Positions 27,244 to 36,588 of a DNA stretch of 64,000 nt are shown one piece after another. The notes below the pieces were generated by a model. That model ran no database searches and was not told where the DNA came from. It saw nothing but the letters and a program-made list of their open reading frames with translations. The DNA lies in contig JAMNXQ010000003.1 of NCBI GenBank assembly GCA_023653075.1, positions 31,268-95,267 on the forward strand, given 5' to 3'. The first letter of the stretch is position 1; every line of letters begins with the position of its first letter. Both the position numbers and the translations under genes were made by a program. The DNA comes from Algoriphagus sp. (lineage in GTDB: Bacteria > Bacteroidota > Bacteroidia > Cytophagales > Cyclobacteriaceae).

Positions 27244-29604
27244 ATGCTTCGTAAAACCGTTCTTCTTCTTCCCCTACTTTGGGTATACTCCCTTGCCTCA
27301 GCACAGTCTCAATTGTCCGTAGAGTCCATCATGCGCGACCCAAGTTGGATGGGAACATTTCCATCGGGACCTTATTGGAGCGCCAATAGCAAGCAGATTT
27401 ACTTCAAATACAATCCCGAAAAGAACCTGGCCGACTCGCTCTACAAAATTGAGGCGATTGCAGGAGCCCTACCCAGCAAAGTCCTGTGGTCAGAAGAAAA
27501 AACACTGAAAAAAGAGGATATTTTAGCTGCTGATGAAAGGCTAAAACTTTACAAAAAAGGCAATCAAATCTTTTTGGAAGAAGTAAAAAACGGAAAAACA
27601 ACCTCCTTATTTGATTGGTATGGTCCTTTGGAGAAACTCCAATTTCTCGCCAATGAAAACTACATCGCCTTTAGTTCGGAACTAAATTTTTACCGTTTTG
27701 ATCGAAAAAATAATCGTCTTGAAAAGCTTACCTCCATCGTCAACGCATCCAAACCAGCGAAAGGAAAACCCGCGGAGACAGGAAAACCAAATTTTCTGGA
27801 ACAAGAAAATTTAGCCCTACTGGAAGAGGTTCGCAAGCGAAAAGAAGCCCAACAAGCATCCCAAGCCTACCGAGCCAGCATTCGTGAAGCCGTCCAGGGG
27901 GAGTTTGTGTTTTATACCGAAGGAAAAAATCTCTCCAACCTGCAACTTTCACCTGATGCACGTTACGTGACCTTCTCTGTGTTTACTCCTCCAGCAGGCA
28001 ACAAAAATACCAAAGTGCCTGACTACGCTGCGGCCTCAGGCTACACCGAGGATCTCAACAGCAGACCTAAAGTGGGTACACAAGCAGGTAAGACGGAATT
28101 GGGAATTTATGATTTGGACCGAGATACCGTCTATTACGTAACTACCTCCAACCTTCCAGGAATTCAGGATGCTCCGGATTATAGAGCAGATTATCCAGAG
28201 AAAACTTGGGAGAAAAAGAATCGAGAAGTATCCCTTACAGGACCTTACTTCTCCCCAGACGGAACCAAAGCCATCCTCCAAGCCAGAGCTATCGACAACA
28301 AGGATCGCTGGATAGCTTCCATTGATTTGACCTCAGGAGCCTTAACCAGCCTAGACCGGCAGCGCGACGAAGCCTGGATTGCTGGGCCAGGAATTGGTTG
28401 GGGAGGCACCTTGGGTTGGCTCCCTGACTCTAAGCACCTGTACTTCCAATCTGAAGAAAGCGGCTATTCCCATCTGTACTTAGTTCATGTGGAGACCAAA
28501 GAGAAAAAAGCACTGACAGCAGGAAAATTTGAAGTATTTGATCCCTTCCTATCCAAAGACAAAAAGTCGTGGTACTTGACCACCTCGGAAGTTCATCCAG
28601 GCGAGCGGCACTTTTACCGAATGCCGCTATGGGGTGGAAAGATGGAGCAGTTGACCTCCATGGAAGGTGAAAATCAGGTGGTCCTTTCTCCAGATGAAAA
28701 GCAGCTTGCCATCTTACACAGTTACTCCAATGTGCCGTATGAATTGTATGTGCAAGAAAATAAGGTTGGGGCCAAGCCCATCCGACTTACAGATGGACGA
28801 TCTGAGGAATTCAAAAACTATGCTTGGCGTGACCCTCAACTGGTACGCTTCCCTGCTCAGGATGGTGCACAAGTACCCGCACGGCTTTACCTACCCGATC
28901 CTAGCAAAAAGAATGGGGCGGCCGTCCTCTTCGTTCATGGTGCCGGATACCTCCAAAATGTCCACAAATGGTGGAGCAGTTACTTTAGAGAGTATTTTTT
29001 CCATAACCTCCTGACTGACCTAGGCTACACCGTCCTAGATATTGATTACCGAGGATCCGCAGGCTATGGTCGCGACTGGCGTACCGGGATCTACCGTCAC
29101 ATGGGAGGCAAAGACCTTTCCGATCAAGTGGATGGAGCCCAATACCTCATGAAGCAGCATGGAATCGAAGCAGGACGAATCGGGATTTATGGGGGAAGTT
29201 ATGGAGGCTTTATCACCCTGATGGCTCTATTTAAACATGGAGATCTATTTACCTCGGGGGCAGCCTTGCGTTCAGTGACCGATTGGGCACATTACAATCA
29301 TGGCTACACGGCAAATATTTTGAATACCCCGGAAGAAGATCCCATTGCCTACCGCCGCTCCTCTCCCATCTATTTTGCTGAGGGCTTGAAAGGCAATCTC
29401 CTCATCGCACACGGCATGTTGGATGTAAATGTGCACTTCCAAGATGTGGTTCGCCTTTCTCAGCGACTGATTGAACTGAAAAAGGATAACTGGGAAATGG
29501 CCGTTTACCCCATAGAAGACCATGGTTTTGTAACCCCAAGTTCCTGGACTGACGAATACAAACGAATTCTGAACTTATTCAACACGACTCTTCTAAGAAA
29601 ATGA
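27244..29604 (+). CDS. S9 family prolyl oligopeptidase (DPP-like), secreted
   Basis: A 786-residue peptidase with a signal peptide (about 1-21, ending ASAQ), a long beta-propeller region and a C-terminal alpha/beta hydrolase. The catalytic triad is Ser652 in GIYGGSYGGF, Asp727 in HGMLDVNVHF and His760 in IEDHGF. The fold and order match the DPP IV/acylaminoacyl-peptidase group, which clips dipeptides or N-terminal residues in the periplasm. Its stop overlaps the start of ggt by four bases (ATGA), so the two are translationally coupled. Confidence 0.9.
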   Translation: MLRKTVLLLPLLWVYSLASAQSQLSVESIMRDPSWMGTFPSGPYWSANSKQIYFKYNPEKNLADSLYKIEAIAGALPSKVLWSEEKTLKKEDILAADERLKLYKKGNQIFLEEVKNGKTTSLFDWYGPLEKLQFLANENYIAFSSELNFYRFDRKNNRLEKLTSIVNASKPAKGKPAETGKPNFLEQENLALLEEVRKRKEAQQASQAYRASIREAVQGEFVFYTEGKNLSNLQLSPDARYVTFSVFTPPAGNKNTKVPDYAAASGYTEDLNSRPKVGTQAGKTELGIYDLDRDTVYYVTTSNLPGIQDAPDYRADYPEKTWEKKNREVSLTGPYFSPDGTKAILQARAIDNKDRWIASIDLTSGALTSLDRQRDEAWIAGPGIGWGGTLGWLPDSKHLYFQSEESGYSHLYLVHVETKEKKALTAGKFEVFDPFLSKDKKSWYLTTSEVHPGERHFYRMPLWGGKMEQLTSMEGENQVVLSPDEKQLAILHSYSNVPYELYVQENKVGAKPIRLTDGRSEEFKNYAWRDPQLVRFPAQDGAQVPARLYLPDPSKKNGAAVLFVHGAGYLQNVHKWWSSYFREYFFHNLLTDLGYTVLDIDYRGSAGYGRDWRTGIYRHMGGKDLSDQVDGAQYLMKQHGIEAGRIGIYGGSYGGFITLMALFKHGDLFTSGAALRSVTDWAHYNHGYTANILNTPEEDPIAYRRSSPIYFAEGLKGNLLIAHGMLDVNVHFQDVVRLSQRLIELKKDNWEMAVYPIEDHGFVTPSSWTDEYKRILNLFNTTLLRK

Positions 29605-31310
29605 GCTCCTTCTCCCAAAACGTATTTTCCTTTGCAATCATTTTAGGAATTGCAGTTGGTTTTATTCCCCAAAGTATGGGTCAGACGACCAAAGTGCAGG
29701 GGCTTATAGCCGATAAAGCCATGGTGGTCTCTGCGCGGGAGGAAGCCTCACGGATAGGAATCGAGATCATCAAGTCAGGTGGCAATGCCTTTGATGCAAT
29801 GATGGCTACCGAAATGGCTTTGGCAGTGACTTTCCCCTTTGCGGGTAATCTTGGCGGTGGAGGATTTATGGTCTACCGCATGGCAGATGGACGGATTGGG
29901 AGCCTAGACTACCGAGAAAAAGCCCCTTTCTCGGCCACCAAAGATATGTACCTGGATGAAAAGGGAAATGTCATCCCCCAATTAAGTACCCAAGGAATTT
30001 TGGCTTCGGGTGTACCAGGCACCTTGGCTGGCATTTTTGAAGCCCAGGCCAAGTTTGGAAAACTCAAACCCAAACAAGTGCTTCAACCCGTTATTGATTT
30101 GGCACGAAATGGCTATGTAGTGACTAAAAATCAAGGCGAAAGTCTACGAATGCATCGGCAGATTTTCATTCAAGTAAATGGTCCAAACACCTTTTTTGGA
30201 AAAGAGATCAAAGCTGGCGACACCTTAAAACAACCTGCACTCGCGAATACCTTGGAGCGAATTGCTAGGAATGGAAAAAATGAGTTTTACAAAGGAGAGA
30301 CGGCAAAGATCTTGGTCAATCATTTTCAAACCAAGGGTGGAATCCTTACCAAAAAGGACTTGAAACAATACCATGCTGTCTGGAGAGACCCCATCGTATT
30401 TCCTTACCGTGATTTGAAGATCATTTCCATGGCACCCCCTAGTTCTGGTGGAATCACCTTGGGCCAAATCCTCAAAATGCTCGAACCCTATCCCCTACGC
30501 CAACTAGGGCATCATTCCCCCGAATACATTCAAGCACTGGTGGAGGCGGAACGACGTGCCTATGCGGATCGAAATTACTACTTGGGTGATCCTGACTTTG
30601 TACAAATCCCTGTCAAACAGTTACTTGATTCATCTTACTTAAAATCCAGAATGAGTGACTTTTCCTTCGAAAAAGCCAGTAAGTCGGCAGACATTGGCAG
30701 AGGAGACATACAGTTTTCCGAAAGCATGGAAACTACCCACTATTCCATTGTGGATGCAGATGGAAATGCCGTTTCAGTGACTACCACCCTCAATGGAGCC
30801 TATGGGTCCAAGGTATTTGTGGAGGAATTAGGCTTCTTCATGAACAATGAAATGGATGATTTCAGCGCCAAGCCAGGAATCCCCAATATGTTTGGCCTCA
30901 TCGGAGCCGAAGCCAATAGCATTGCTCCAGGCAAGCGCATGCTGAGCTCCATGACCCCCACCATCGTGGAAAAAGAAGGGAAACTGGCCATGGTTGTGGG
31001 CACTCCGGGAGGATCCACCATCATCACTTCCGTGCTTCAGACGATTCTCAATGTGCATGAGTTTGACATGGGGATGCAGGAGGCAGTTAATGCTCCTCGT
31101 TTTCATCACCAATGGCTGCCTGACCTAGTCAACTTTGAACCTAAAGCCTTTGGAGCGGCATTAGTAGAGCAACTCAAATCTAGAGGGTATCTAATCAACG
31201 AGGGAAATAGCCCCATCATTGGAAAAGTAGATGCCATTCGCGTCTTGGCAAACGGTAAACTTGAAGGAGGTGCTGATCCGAGAGGAGACGATAAGGCCGT
31301 TGGATTTTAA
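29601..31310 (+). CDS. ggt: gamma-glutamyltransferase
   Basis: A 569-residue precursor with a signal peptide (about 1-28, ending SMGQ). The large-subunit part has GGNAFDAMMATEMALAVT and GNLGGGGFMVYR; the autoprocessing site precedes Thr378 in METTHYSIVDADGNAVSVT, the catalytic threonine of the small subunit. GGT hydrolyses or transfers gamma-glutamyl groups of glutathione and gamma-glutamyl peptides in the periplasm. Coupling with the S9 peptidase suggests joint peptide breakdown. The pxpABC genes 4 kb downstream would use the 5-oxoproline that arises from gamma-glutamyl compounds. Confidence 0.93.
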   Translation: MSSFSQNVFSFAIILGIAVGFIPQSMGQTTKVQGLIADKAMVVSAREEASRIGIEIIKSGGNAFDAMMATEMALAVTFPFAGNLGGGGFMVYRMADGRIGSLDYREKAPFSATKDMYLDEKGNVIPQLSTQGILASGVPGTLAGIFEAQAKFGKLKPKQVLQPVIDLARNGYVVTKNQGESLRMHRQIFIQVNGPNTFFGKEIKAGDTLKQPALANTLERIARNGKNEFYKGETAKILVNHFQTKGGILTKKDLKQYHAVWRDPIVFPYRDLKIISMAPPSSGGITLGQILKMLEPYPLRQLGHHSPEYIQALVEAERRAYADRNYYLGDPDFVQIPVKQLLDSSYLKSRMSDFSFEKASKSADIGRGDIQFSESMETTHYSIVDADGNAVSVTTTLNGAYGSKVFVEELGFFMNNEMDDFSAKPGIPNMFGLIGAEANSIAPGKRMLSSMTPTIVEKEGKLAMVVGTPGGSTIITSVLQTILNVHEFDMGMQEAVNAPRFHHQWLPDLVNFEPKAFGAALVEQLKSRGYLINEGNSPIIGKVDAIRVLANGKLEGGADPRGDDKAVGF

Positions 31311-31434
31311 TTGAAAAGATTAACTGAAGTAAAATTTAACCCTACCCATGGTTTCCCTTGCCGTTGGTAAAAAATCTTTGAGAAACCCTCAGAAATAGTC
31401 TACCTTAAGAAGGTAATTCTCAACCAATAAACCC

Positions 31435-32463
31435 ATGAAAAACCGTCGCGAGTTTCTACAACAATCACTACTTGGAATTGCAGGAGTCTTGACCGCACCC
31501 ACTTGGCTACAAGGAGCACCAGCAATCATCAAATCCCTTGGTAAGCCAAATTCCCTGATCAATGGAGTTCAGATCGGCTGCATCACCTACTCCTTCCGGT
31601 CCATGGCAGATCAAAGTGCAGAAGCCACCCTCAAGTACGTGCTTGACTCGGGTATTTCATCCATTGAACTGATGGGAGACCCGGCTGAGAGTTTTGCTGG
31701 AATGCCTACTCCTACCTTCAATCGTTCTCGAATTTTTCAATTGGGAGGAAAGCAGCGTCGTGGAGAAGCACTAAATGAGGATGAAAAAAAGGAACTTGCA
31801 GACCTCCAAGCCCAAAGTGCTGCCTTTAACAAAACTGTTGCCGATTGGCGAGCCAATGCAGACATGAAGAAGTTTGAACAGGTGGGCAAAATGTACAAGG
31901 ATGCGGGTGTATCCATCTATGCCTTCAAACCCAATGCCTTTGGTGCCAATAACTCGGATTTGGAAGTGGTCTATGGCATGCGCGCAGCCAAAGCCCTTGG
32001 TGCAAGTCATGTGACCTTGGAGCACCCTTCTGATGATGCACAGACGATGCGTTTGGGGAAATTGGGAGAAAAAGAGCGCATGGCGGTGGGCTACCATGGG
32101 CACGAACAGGAAACGTTTACTTTTTGGGACACAGCACTGGCACAAAGTACTGCCAACGGCTTAAATCTCGATGCTGGACACTACATTGCCGCTGGCCATA
32201 CGGATTTACTTCCTTTAATCGAAAAGCAGCAGGGTCGGATTTTAAGCATGCACACGAAGGATCGTAAAACTCCTGCCAACGGAAAAGGAAACGTGGCTTG
32301 GGGATCAGGTGACACTCCTATTGGAGACATCTTGCACTTGATGAAGAAAAAGAAATACGCCTTCCCAGCCACCATCGAACTGGAATACCAGGTACCTGCC
32401 GGTTCAAATGCCGTCACTGAGGTACAGCGTTGCTTGGAATTTTGCCGTGAGGCATTGAAATAA
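31435..32463 (+). CDS. Tat-exported sugar phosphate isomerase/epimerase (xylose isomerase-like TIM barrel)
   Basis: A 342-residue protein. The N-terminus NRREFLQQSLLGIAG is a twin-arginine signal, cleaved after about residue 27. The mature part is an AP endonuclease/xylose-isomerase-like TIM barrel: IQ/SGISSIELMGD near 76, GASHVTLEHPS near 188, VGYHGHEQETF, LNLDAGH and HTKDRK, with metal-ligand-type His, Glu and Asp. It differs from the catalogued isomerases in being periplasmic. Such Tat-exported barrels are abundant in Bacteroidota and are linked to sugar derivatives; the substrate is unknown. Confidence 0.82.
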   Translation: MKNRREFLQQSLLGIAGVLTAPTWLQGAPAIIKSLGKPNSLINGVQIGCITYSFRSMADQSAEATLKYVLDSGISSIELMGDPAESFAGMPTPTFNRSRIFQLGGKQRRGEALNEDEKKELADLQAQSAAFNKTVADWRANADMKKFEQVGKMYKDAGVSIYAFKPNAFGANNSDLEVVYGMRAAKALGASHVTLEHPSDDAQTMRLGKLGEKERMAVGYHGHEQETFTFWDTALAQSTANGLNLDAGHYIAAGHTDLLPLIEKQQGRILSMHTKDRKTPANGKGNVAWGSGDTPIGDILHLMKKKKYAFPATIELEYQVPAGSNAVTEVQRCLEFCREALK

Positions 32464-32497
32464 GAAAGGGGATTACTCCTTGCTTTATGCCCAAACC

Positions 32498-33370
32498 CTA
32501 TTCATGCCCTTCAGGCATCTTTTCTCCTGCAGGAACTGCGAAAGGTAGCCGATTGGATTTGGGAGGGATGGGACAAGTAGCAAACTCCGTGTAGGCGCAG
32601 GGAGGATTGTAGGCATAATTGAAATCAAGGATCGTCATACCTTTCACATCAGGGGCATGGACATACAGGTAGCGACCTGTGGGATAGGTTTCCAAAGCGG
32701 AAGTCTCGTCGGAGAATAGCACAAAAAGTTTACCCAACTCATCCAAAACCAAAAGTTCATATTTTTGTCCCTCATGTTCAAACTGAAGTACTCCAGTCAC
32801 CTTCCAGGAGATCAGTTGTCCCAAAACATTAGGGATCTCAAGGGTTTGATTGAATTTAGGTATCAACTTTGCAGTAAACCGGAAGGCTGGATTGTAGTTA
32901 AAAGTGGGCGTAGGAGTGAAATTTTGAAGCTTTGGATGATTAAGATCACGCAATCGGAGTGCATAATTTCCGCCCCGCTGAATAATGGTCCACTTCCAAT
33001 TCTTGTAGTAAACCCCTCCACCAGTGCCGTAGGCAATAGGGTACACCAGCATCCTTTTGGAAGGTGCAACATTGGACTTCTTTTGAAGAGCTACTTCTGT
33101 CGGTTCAAACCACACCGAATCTTTTCCAAAATCAAACTTTCCTAAGGTAGCTGAACCAAACTTCGCCGCAAAGCCAAGAGTAGTCCCATTCACTTCTTCC
33201 AAAAAGGGAGAATCAACCTCCATCCAATACAAACCTACCAAATTAAGCCAACCGTCTTCTCCAGTCAACTCAGCTTGCCTTTTGAATTTCCACTGGGTAA
33301 ACTCAGATTCCTGGGCTCTTGAAATCCCGACAAAGGCCAAAATAAAAAAACAAACAAGAAAGGATTTCAT
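32498..33370 (-). CDS. DUF1684 domain secreted protein
   Basis: A 290-residue protein with a signal peptide (about 1-19, ending SRAQ). It carries the DUF1684 pattern: ELTGEDGWLNLVGLYWME (about 35-52), GKDSVWFEP, later LLVLDELGKLFVLFSDETS, and the C-terminal FNYAYNPPCAYTEFATCP followed by LPFAVPAGEK. The two Cys of that last motif are invariant in my recollection of the family. The fold is beta-rich, with unknown function; the location is probably periplasmic. Confidence 0.85.
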   Translation of the reverse strand: MKSFLVCFFILAFVGISRAQESEFTQWKFKRQAELTGEDGWLNLVGLYWMEVDSPFLEEVNGTTLGFAAKFGSATLGKFDFGKDSVWFEPTEVALQKKSNVAPSKRMLVYPIAYGTGGGVYYKNWKWTIIQRGGNYALRLRDLNHPKLQNFTPTPTFNYNPAFRFTAKLIPKFNQTLEIPNVLGQLISWKVTGVLQFEHEGQKYELLVLDELGKLFVLFSDETSALETYPTGRYLYVHAPDVKGMTILDFNYAYNPPCAYTEFATCPIPPKSNRLPFAVPAGEKMPEGHE

Positions 33371-33442
33371 GAAAAATTTTAATTTAAGTTTTGATTTAGA
33401 GATGTTTTTATAACTAATTTATTTTCAGTGCTTTATTTATCT

Positions 33443-33605
33443 GATTAACCGCTTTTTCACCCCTAACCAAACAAAAAAGGTTTGAGCTTCAATTAGGTGA
33501 GCTGTGGACTGTTGACTGTGTTCTGCCTGTGGGCCGAGGCCTATCGACGATTATCCGCAGGTTTTAAATAGTCGAGCTGAGCTACTGACATGATAGCGGA
33601 TAATC
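33443..33605 (+). repeat. dispersed intergenic repeat, copy B (MITE-like)
   Basis: A 163-bp copy in the same orientation as copy A. Ends are GATTAACCGC (33443-33452) and GCGGATAATC (33596-33605). It keeps TTAGGTGAGCTGTGGAC (33495-33511), TCGACGATTATCCGCAGG and the right block GAGCTACTGACATGATAGCG, but has extra sequence between them (about 33512-33543). It lies between the DUF1684 and aminotransferase genes. Confidence 0.78.
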
Positions 33606-33624
33606 CCAATTATTTATCACAAAT

Positions 33625-34782
33625 TTAATCAAAAAGTGTTTCAATGTTTTGGATTCGCCGCAGAGCTTCTTCCAATTCCTCTTCTTTTTTAGCAAAACAA
33701 AAGCGAAGCACCTGCTGATCCTGTCCAGTTGAATAGAATACGGAAATGGGAATACAAGCTACCTTGAGCCTCCGAGTCATCTGCTCAGCGATCAACACAT
33801 CGGATTTTTTGCTGAGATGCGCATAGGACACCAACTGGAAAAAACTTCCCTGACTGGCTTGAAGGGTAAAAGGAGTGGATTTCAAACCGCTGACAAACAA
33901 ATCCCGCTTCTTTTGGTAAAAGGTCGGCAAATCCAGGTAATGTTGGGGATTTTTCAGGTATTCGGCTAGTGCAAATTGTATTGAAGTGACGGTGCTAAAA
34001 GTCAAGTATTGGTGGATTTTCCGAAATTCTTGACTTATGAGCTTTGGCGCAATACAATAGCCAATTTTCCAACCGGTGACATGGAAGGTTTTTCCAAAAG
34101 AACCACAAACAAAGGTGTGCGCTCGTAAGATGGGATGCCCTCCCAATGAAATATGAACTCTCCCATCAAATAAGATGTGTTCGTACACTTCATCACTAAT
34201 TACATAAATACCCAACTTCGATACCAAGGAAGCCAATTGCTCCACATCCTCCCTGCTCCACACCTGCCCACTCGGATTGTGTGGGCTATTGACTACGATG
34301 GCTCGGGTTTTGGAAGTGATTTTGGAGGCCACTAACTCCCAATCTATGGAAAAATCGACAGGATTTAAGGCTACAAAAATGGGAATACCCCCATTTAAGT
34401 GGATTGTAGGCACATAACTGTCGTAGGCAGGTTCCAAGACAATCACTTCATCTCCAGGGCGAACCACAGCCGTAAAGGCTGCAAAAAGCGCTTCTGTGGC
34501 TCCAGATACAATCGTTACCTCCGAATCTGGGTCTGGAAAATAACCTTGTGTGAGTTGGGTCTTTTGGGCCAATGCAAGTTTTAACTCAGAAACTCCCGAC
34601 ATGGGCGCATACTGATTTTGTCCTCCGTGAGTATACTTGGCCACCAATTCCAGCAAGGCTGGGTCTGATCCAAAGCCTGGAAATCCCTGAGCCAAGTTAA
34701 TCGCATTTTCCTCCAGGGCCATCTGGGACATGGTTGTGAAAATGGTCGTTCCTACCTGAGGGAGTTTTGAATTCAGAGGCAT
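33625..34782 (-). CDS. methionine aminotransferase (class I/II PLP enzyme)
   Basis: A 385-residue fold-type I aminotransferase. NLAQGFPGFGSD (about 29-40), SGATEALFAAFTA, NSPHNPSG (about 165-172), SDEVYEH (about 196-202) and the PLP lysine K231 in GSFGKTFHVTGWKIG are present. The NxxxGFPxF start, the phosphate-binding SFGKTFHVTGWKIGY block and overall length match the methionine aminotransferase/kynurenine aminotransferase group (YbdL-like). It transfers the amino group of methionine and aromatic amino acids to 2-keto acids. Its gene converges on repeat copy B and diverges from the small lipoprotein gene. Confidence 0.85.
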   Translation of the reverse strand: MPLNSKLPQVGTTIFTTMSQMALEENAINLAQGFPGFGSDPALLELVAKYTHGGQNQYAPMSGVSELKLALAQKTQLTQGYFPDPDSEVTIVSGATEALFAAFTAVVRPGDEVIVLEPAYDSYVPTIHLNGGIPIFVALNPVDFSIDWELVASKITSKTRAIVVNSPHNPSGQVWSREDVEQLASLVSKLGIYVISDEVYEHILFDGRVHISLGGHPILRAHTFVCGSFGKTFHVTGWKIGYCIAPKLISQEFRKIHQYLTFSTVTSIQFALAEYLKNPQHYLDLPTFYQKKRDLFVSGLKSTPFTLQASQGSFFQLVSYAHLSKKSDVLIAEQMTRRLKVACIPISVFYSTGQDQQVLRFCFAKKEEELEEALRRIQNIETLFD

Positions 34783-34857
34783 TTGATTTACTTAGTTCAG
34801 TTTATCCTTGTCAAGAAAGGAATTTTTTTCAAATTTGAGAAGTAAAGCGCTACTCCT

Positions 34858-35136
34858 ATGAAATTCCAAATCCTTTTTTTTGCACTTCTTGGCACCTTAC
34901 TCTTCGCCTGCACGGTAGAATCCCCTGAGGATCCTCTAAATGTCTACCGAAACATCGCCTACACCGCCTTGAGTCCAGCACAAAAATCTTTGATTCTCGG
35001 AGATTGGACAAAAGCCGAAGTAGCCGCTTGGACCAATGGCAACTATGTGGTGGTATTCAAAACAAAAGACAATGCGGTGACTATTCGGGTGGTGGTAGAT
35101 CCAGTAAATGGAAGGGTAGTCGAGATTTTAACCTAA
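34858..35136 (+). CDS. small lipoprotein of unknown function
   Basis: A 92-residue product with a lipoprotein signal peptide, lipobox LFAC with Cys18, and a beta-rich mature part of about 74 residues (NGNYVVVFKTKDNAVTIR, VVVDPVNGRVVEI). It lies 19 bases upstream of pxpA and could be in the same transcript. No family is recognised. The length and clear lipobox argue for a real gene. Confidence 0.7.
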   Translation: MKFQILFFALLGTLLFACTVESPEDPLNVYRNIAYTALSPAQKSLILGDWTKAEVAAWTNGNYVVVFKTKDNAVTIRVVVDPVNGRVVEILT

Positions 35137-35155
35137 TTCGACAGAAGAACCCTCC

Positions 35156-35902
35156 ATGCTTGATTTAAAACACCCCAGTAAACCACTTTTTCTACCCCAA
35201 ATCAATTGCGACCTGGGTGAGGGGGTAGCCTGGGAGGAACAAATTTTTCCTTTTGTAGATGTAGCCAGTTTGGCTTGTGGGGGACATTTTGGTACACAGG
35301 AGAGTTTGAATGCTTCCTTAGCCTTAGCCATCAAATACGGCAAAAAAGTGGGGGCACATCCCTCCTATCCGGATCGAGAAAATTTTGGAAGAGTTTCAAT
35401 TTCTATTCCAAACGAAGAACTGATCGAATCCATCCGGCAACAAATTGAATGGTTTACGAGAAGCGCCCGTTCCCATGATTTAAACCTAGATCACATTAAA
35501 TTTCACGGCGCGCTTTACAATGACGCCGCAAAAGATTCGAATCTAGCCACTCTATTGACTGATTTTTTAGAAGAAAATTACGCGCAAACTCCCTTGCTAG
35601 TTCCTCCACATTCTGAATTGGAGAAAAAGGCAAGGGAAAAAGGCCTCTCGATTCGGCTGGAAGTATTTGCAGACAGAACCTACACGGCAGACTACCTGCT
35701 CAGTTCAAGAACCCTATCAGGTTCCTTGCTTCAGGATATCTCCTTCGTTGAACCTCAAATCATGCGCTTACTTTTTGATGGGGAATTGCTGAGTAGGGAA
35801 GGTGTTCAATTGCCTATTCAGGCTGATACCCTATGCTTTCATGGCGATAATCCAGGCATTGTTGACTTTTTACCTATCCTTAGAAAGCGGTACTGGACAT
35901 GA
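35156..35902 (+). CDS. pxpA: 5-oxoprolinase subunit PxpA (LamB/YcsF family)
   Basis: The 248-residue LamB/YcsF-type protein starts with the family motif INCDLGEGV (about 17-25) and has SLACGGHFGT (about 37-46), GAHPSYPDRENFGR and KFHGALYND (about 120-128). With PxpB and PxpC it forms the ATP-dependent 5-oxoprolinase, which opens 5-oxoproline to glutamate. It overlaps pxpB by four bases (ATGA). Confidence 0.92.
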   Translation: MLDLKHPSKPLFLPQINCDLGEGVAWEEQIFPFVDVASLACGGHFGTQESLNASLALAIKYGKKVGAHPSYPDRENFGRVSISIPNEELIESIRQQIEWFTRSARSHDLNLDHIKFHGALYNDAAKDSNLATLLTDFLEENYAQTPLLVPPHSELEKKAREKGLSIRLEVFADRTYTADYLLSSRTLSGSLLQDISFVEPQIMRLLFDGELLSREGVQLPIQADTLCFHGDNPGIVDFLPILRKRYWT

Positions 35903-36588
35903 TTCCAAACTATCAACTCCTCAGCCCAACCTTTGGGGAATTGGTATGGGATCAGCTCCCAACCGATGAACTGCTTGGATTCCAATTGGCCTATTTGACT
36001 TACATTCAATCTAATTTCTCGGATGCCTTAACGGAAGCGCGCCAGGGATTTACACGCATCAGTTTGGTTTGGAAAAACCCCAATAACCAACAGGAGTTCT
36101 TAGCCCAGGTAAAGAACCTCCAACTTCCACCAATGGAGTTATCCCATGCAATCTGGCAGGTACCTGTATGCTATGAACCCGACTATGGGCAAGATCTAAA
36201 CTCCCTAGCTGAATCCAAAAATCTAAGCTTAAAGGAACTTATCCAACTCCACACCGAACCGAATTACAGAATCCATTTCTTTGGATTTTTGCCAGGGTTC
36301 TTCTACCTAAACGGCCTTCCTCCAATGCTTCATGCTCCACGAAAAAGCGTGCCCTTACTTTCCGTTCCGCCTGGCTCTGTGGCCATAGGAGGTGCCCAAA
36401 CGGGCATCTATCCCATGCAAAGTCCTGGGGGTTGGCACATTATCGGAAGATGTCCCCTTACCTTTTTTGATTCCAAGCAGCCTAGCCCGGTTTGGGCTAA
36501 GCCAGGGGAACAAATTAAATTTGTACCCATCAGTGCGGCCCAATTCCAGAACTGGAATGAACTTTATCCTAAACTCCTTCGGAAATGA
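35899..36588 (+). CDS. pxpB: 5-oxoprolinase subunit PxpB
   Basis: A 229-residue protein of the carboxyltransferase subdomain C/D family (KipI-like). The hallmark GFLPGFFYLNGLP (about 133-145) is followed by RKSVPLLSVPPGSVAIGGAQTGIYP (in part) and SPGGWHIIGRCPL (about 174-186). It works with pxpA upstream and pxpC downstream, to each of which it is joined by a four-base ATGA overlap. Confidence 0.92.
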   Translation: MIPNYQLLSPTFGELVWDQLPTDELLGFQLAYLTYIQSNFSDALTEARQGFTRISLVWKNPNNQQEFLAQVKNLQLPPMELSHAIWQVPVCYEPDYGQDLNSLAESKNLSLKELIQLHTEPNYRIHFFGFLPGFFYLNGLPPMLHAPRKSVPLLSVPPGSVAIGGAQTGIYPMQSPGGWHIIGRCPLTFFDSKQPSPVWAKPGEQIKFVPISAAQFQNWNELYPKLLRK

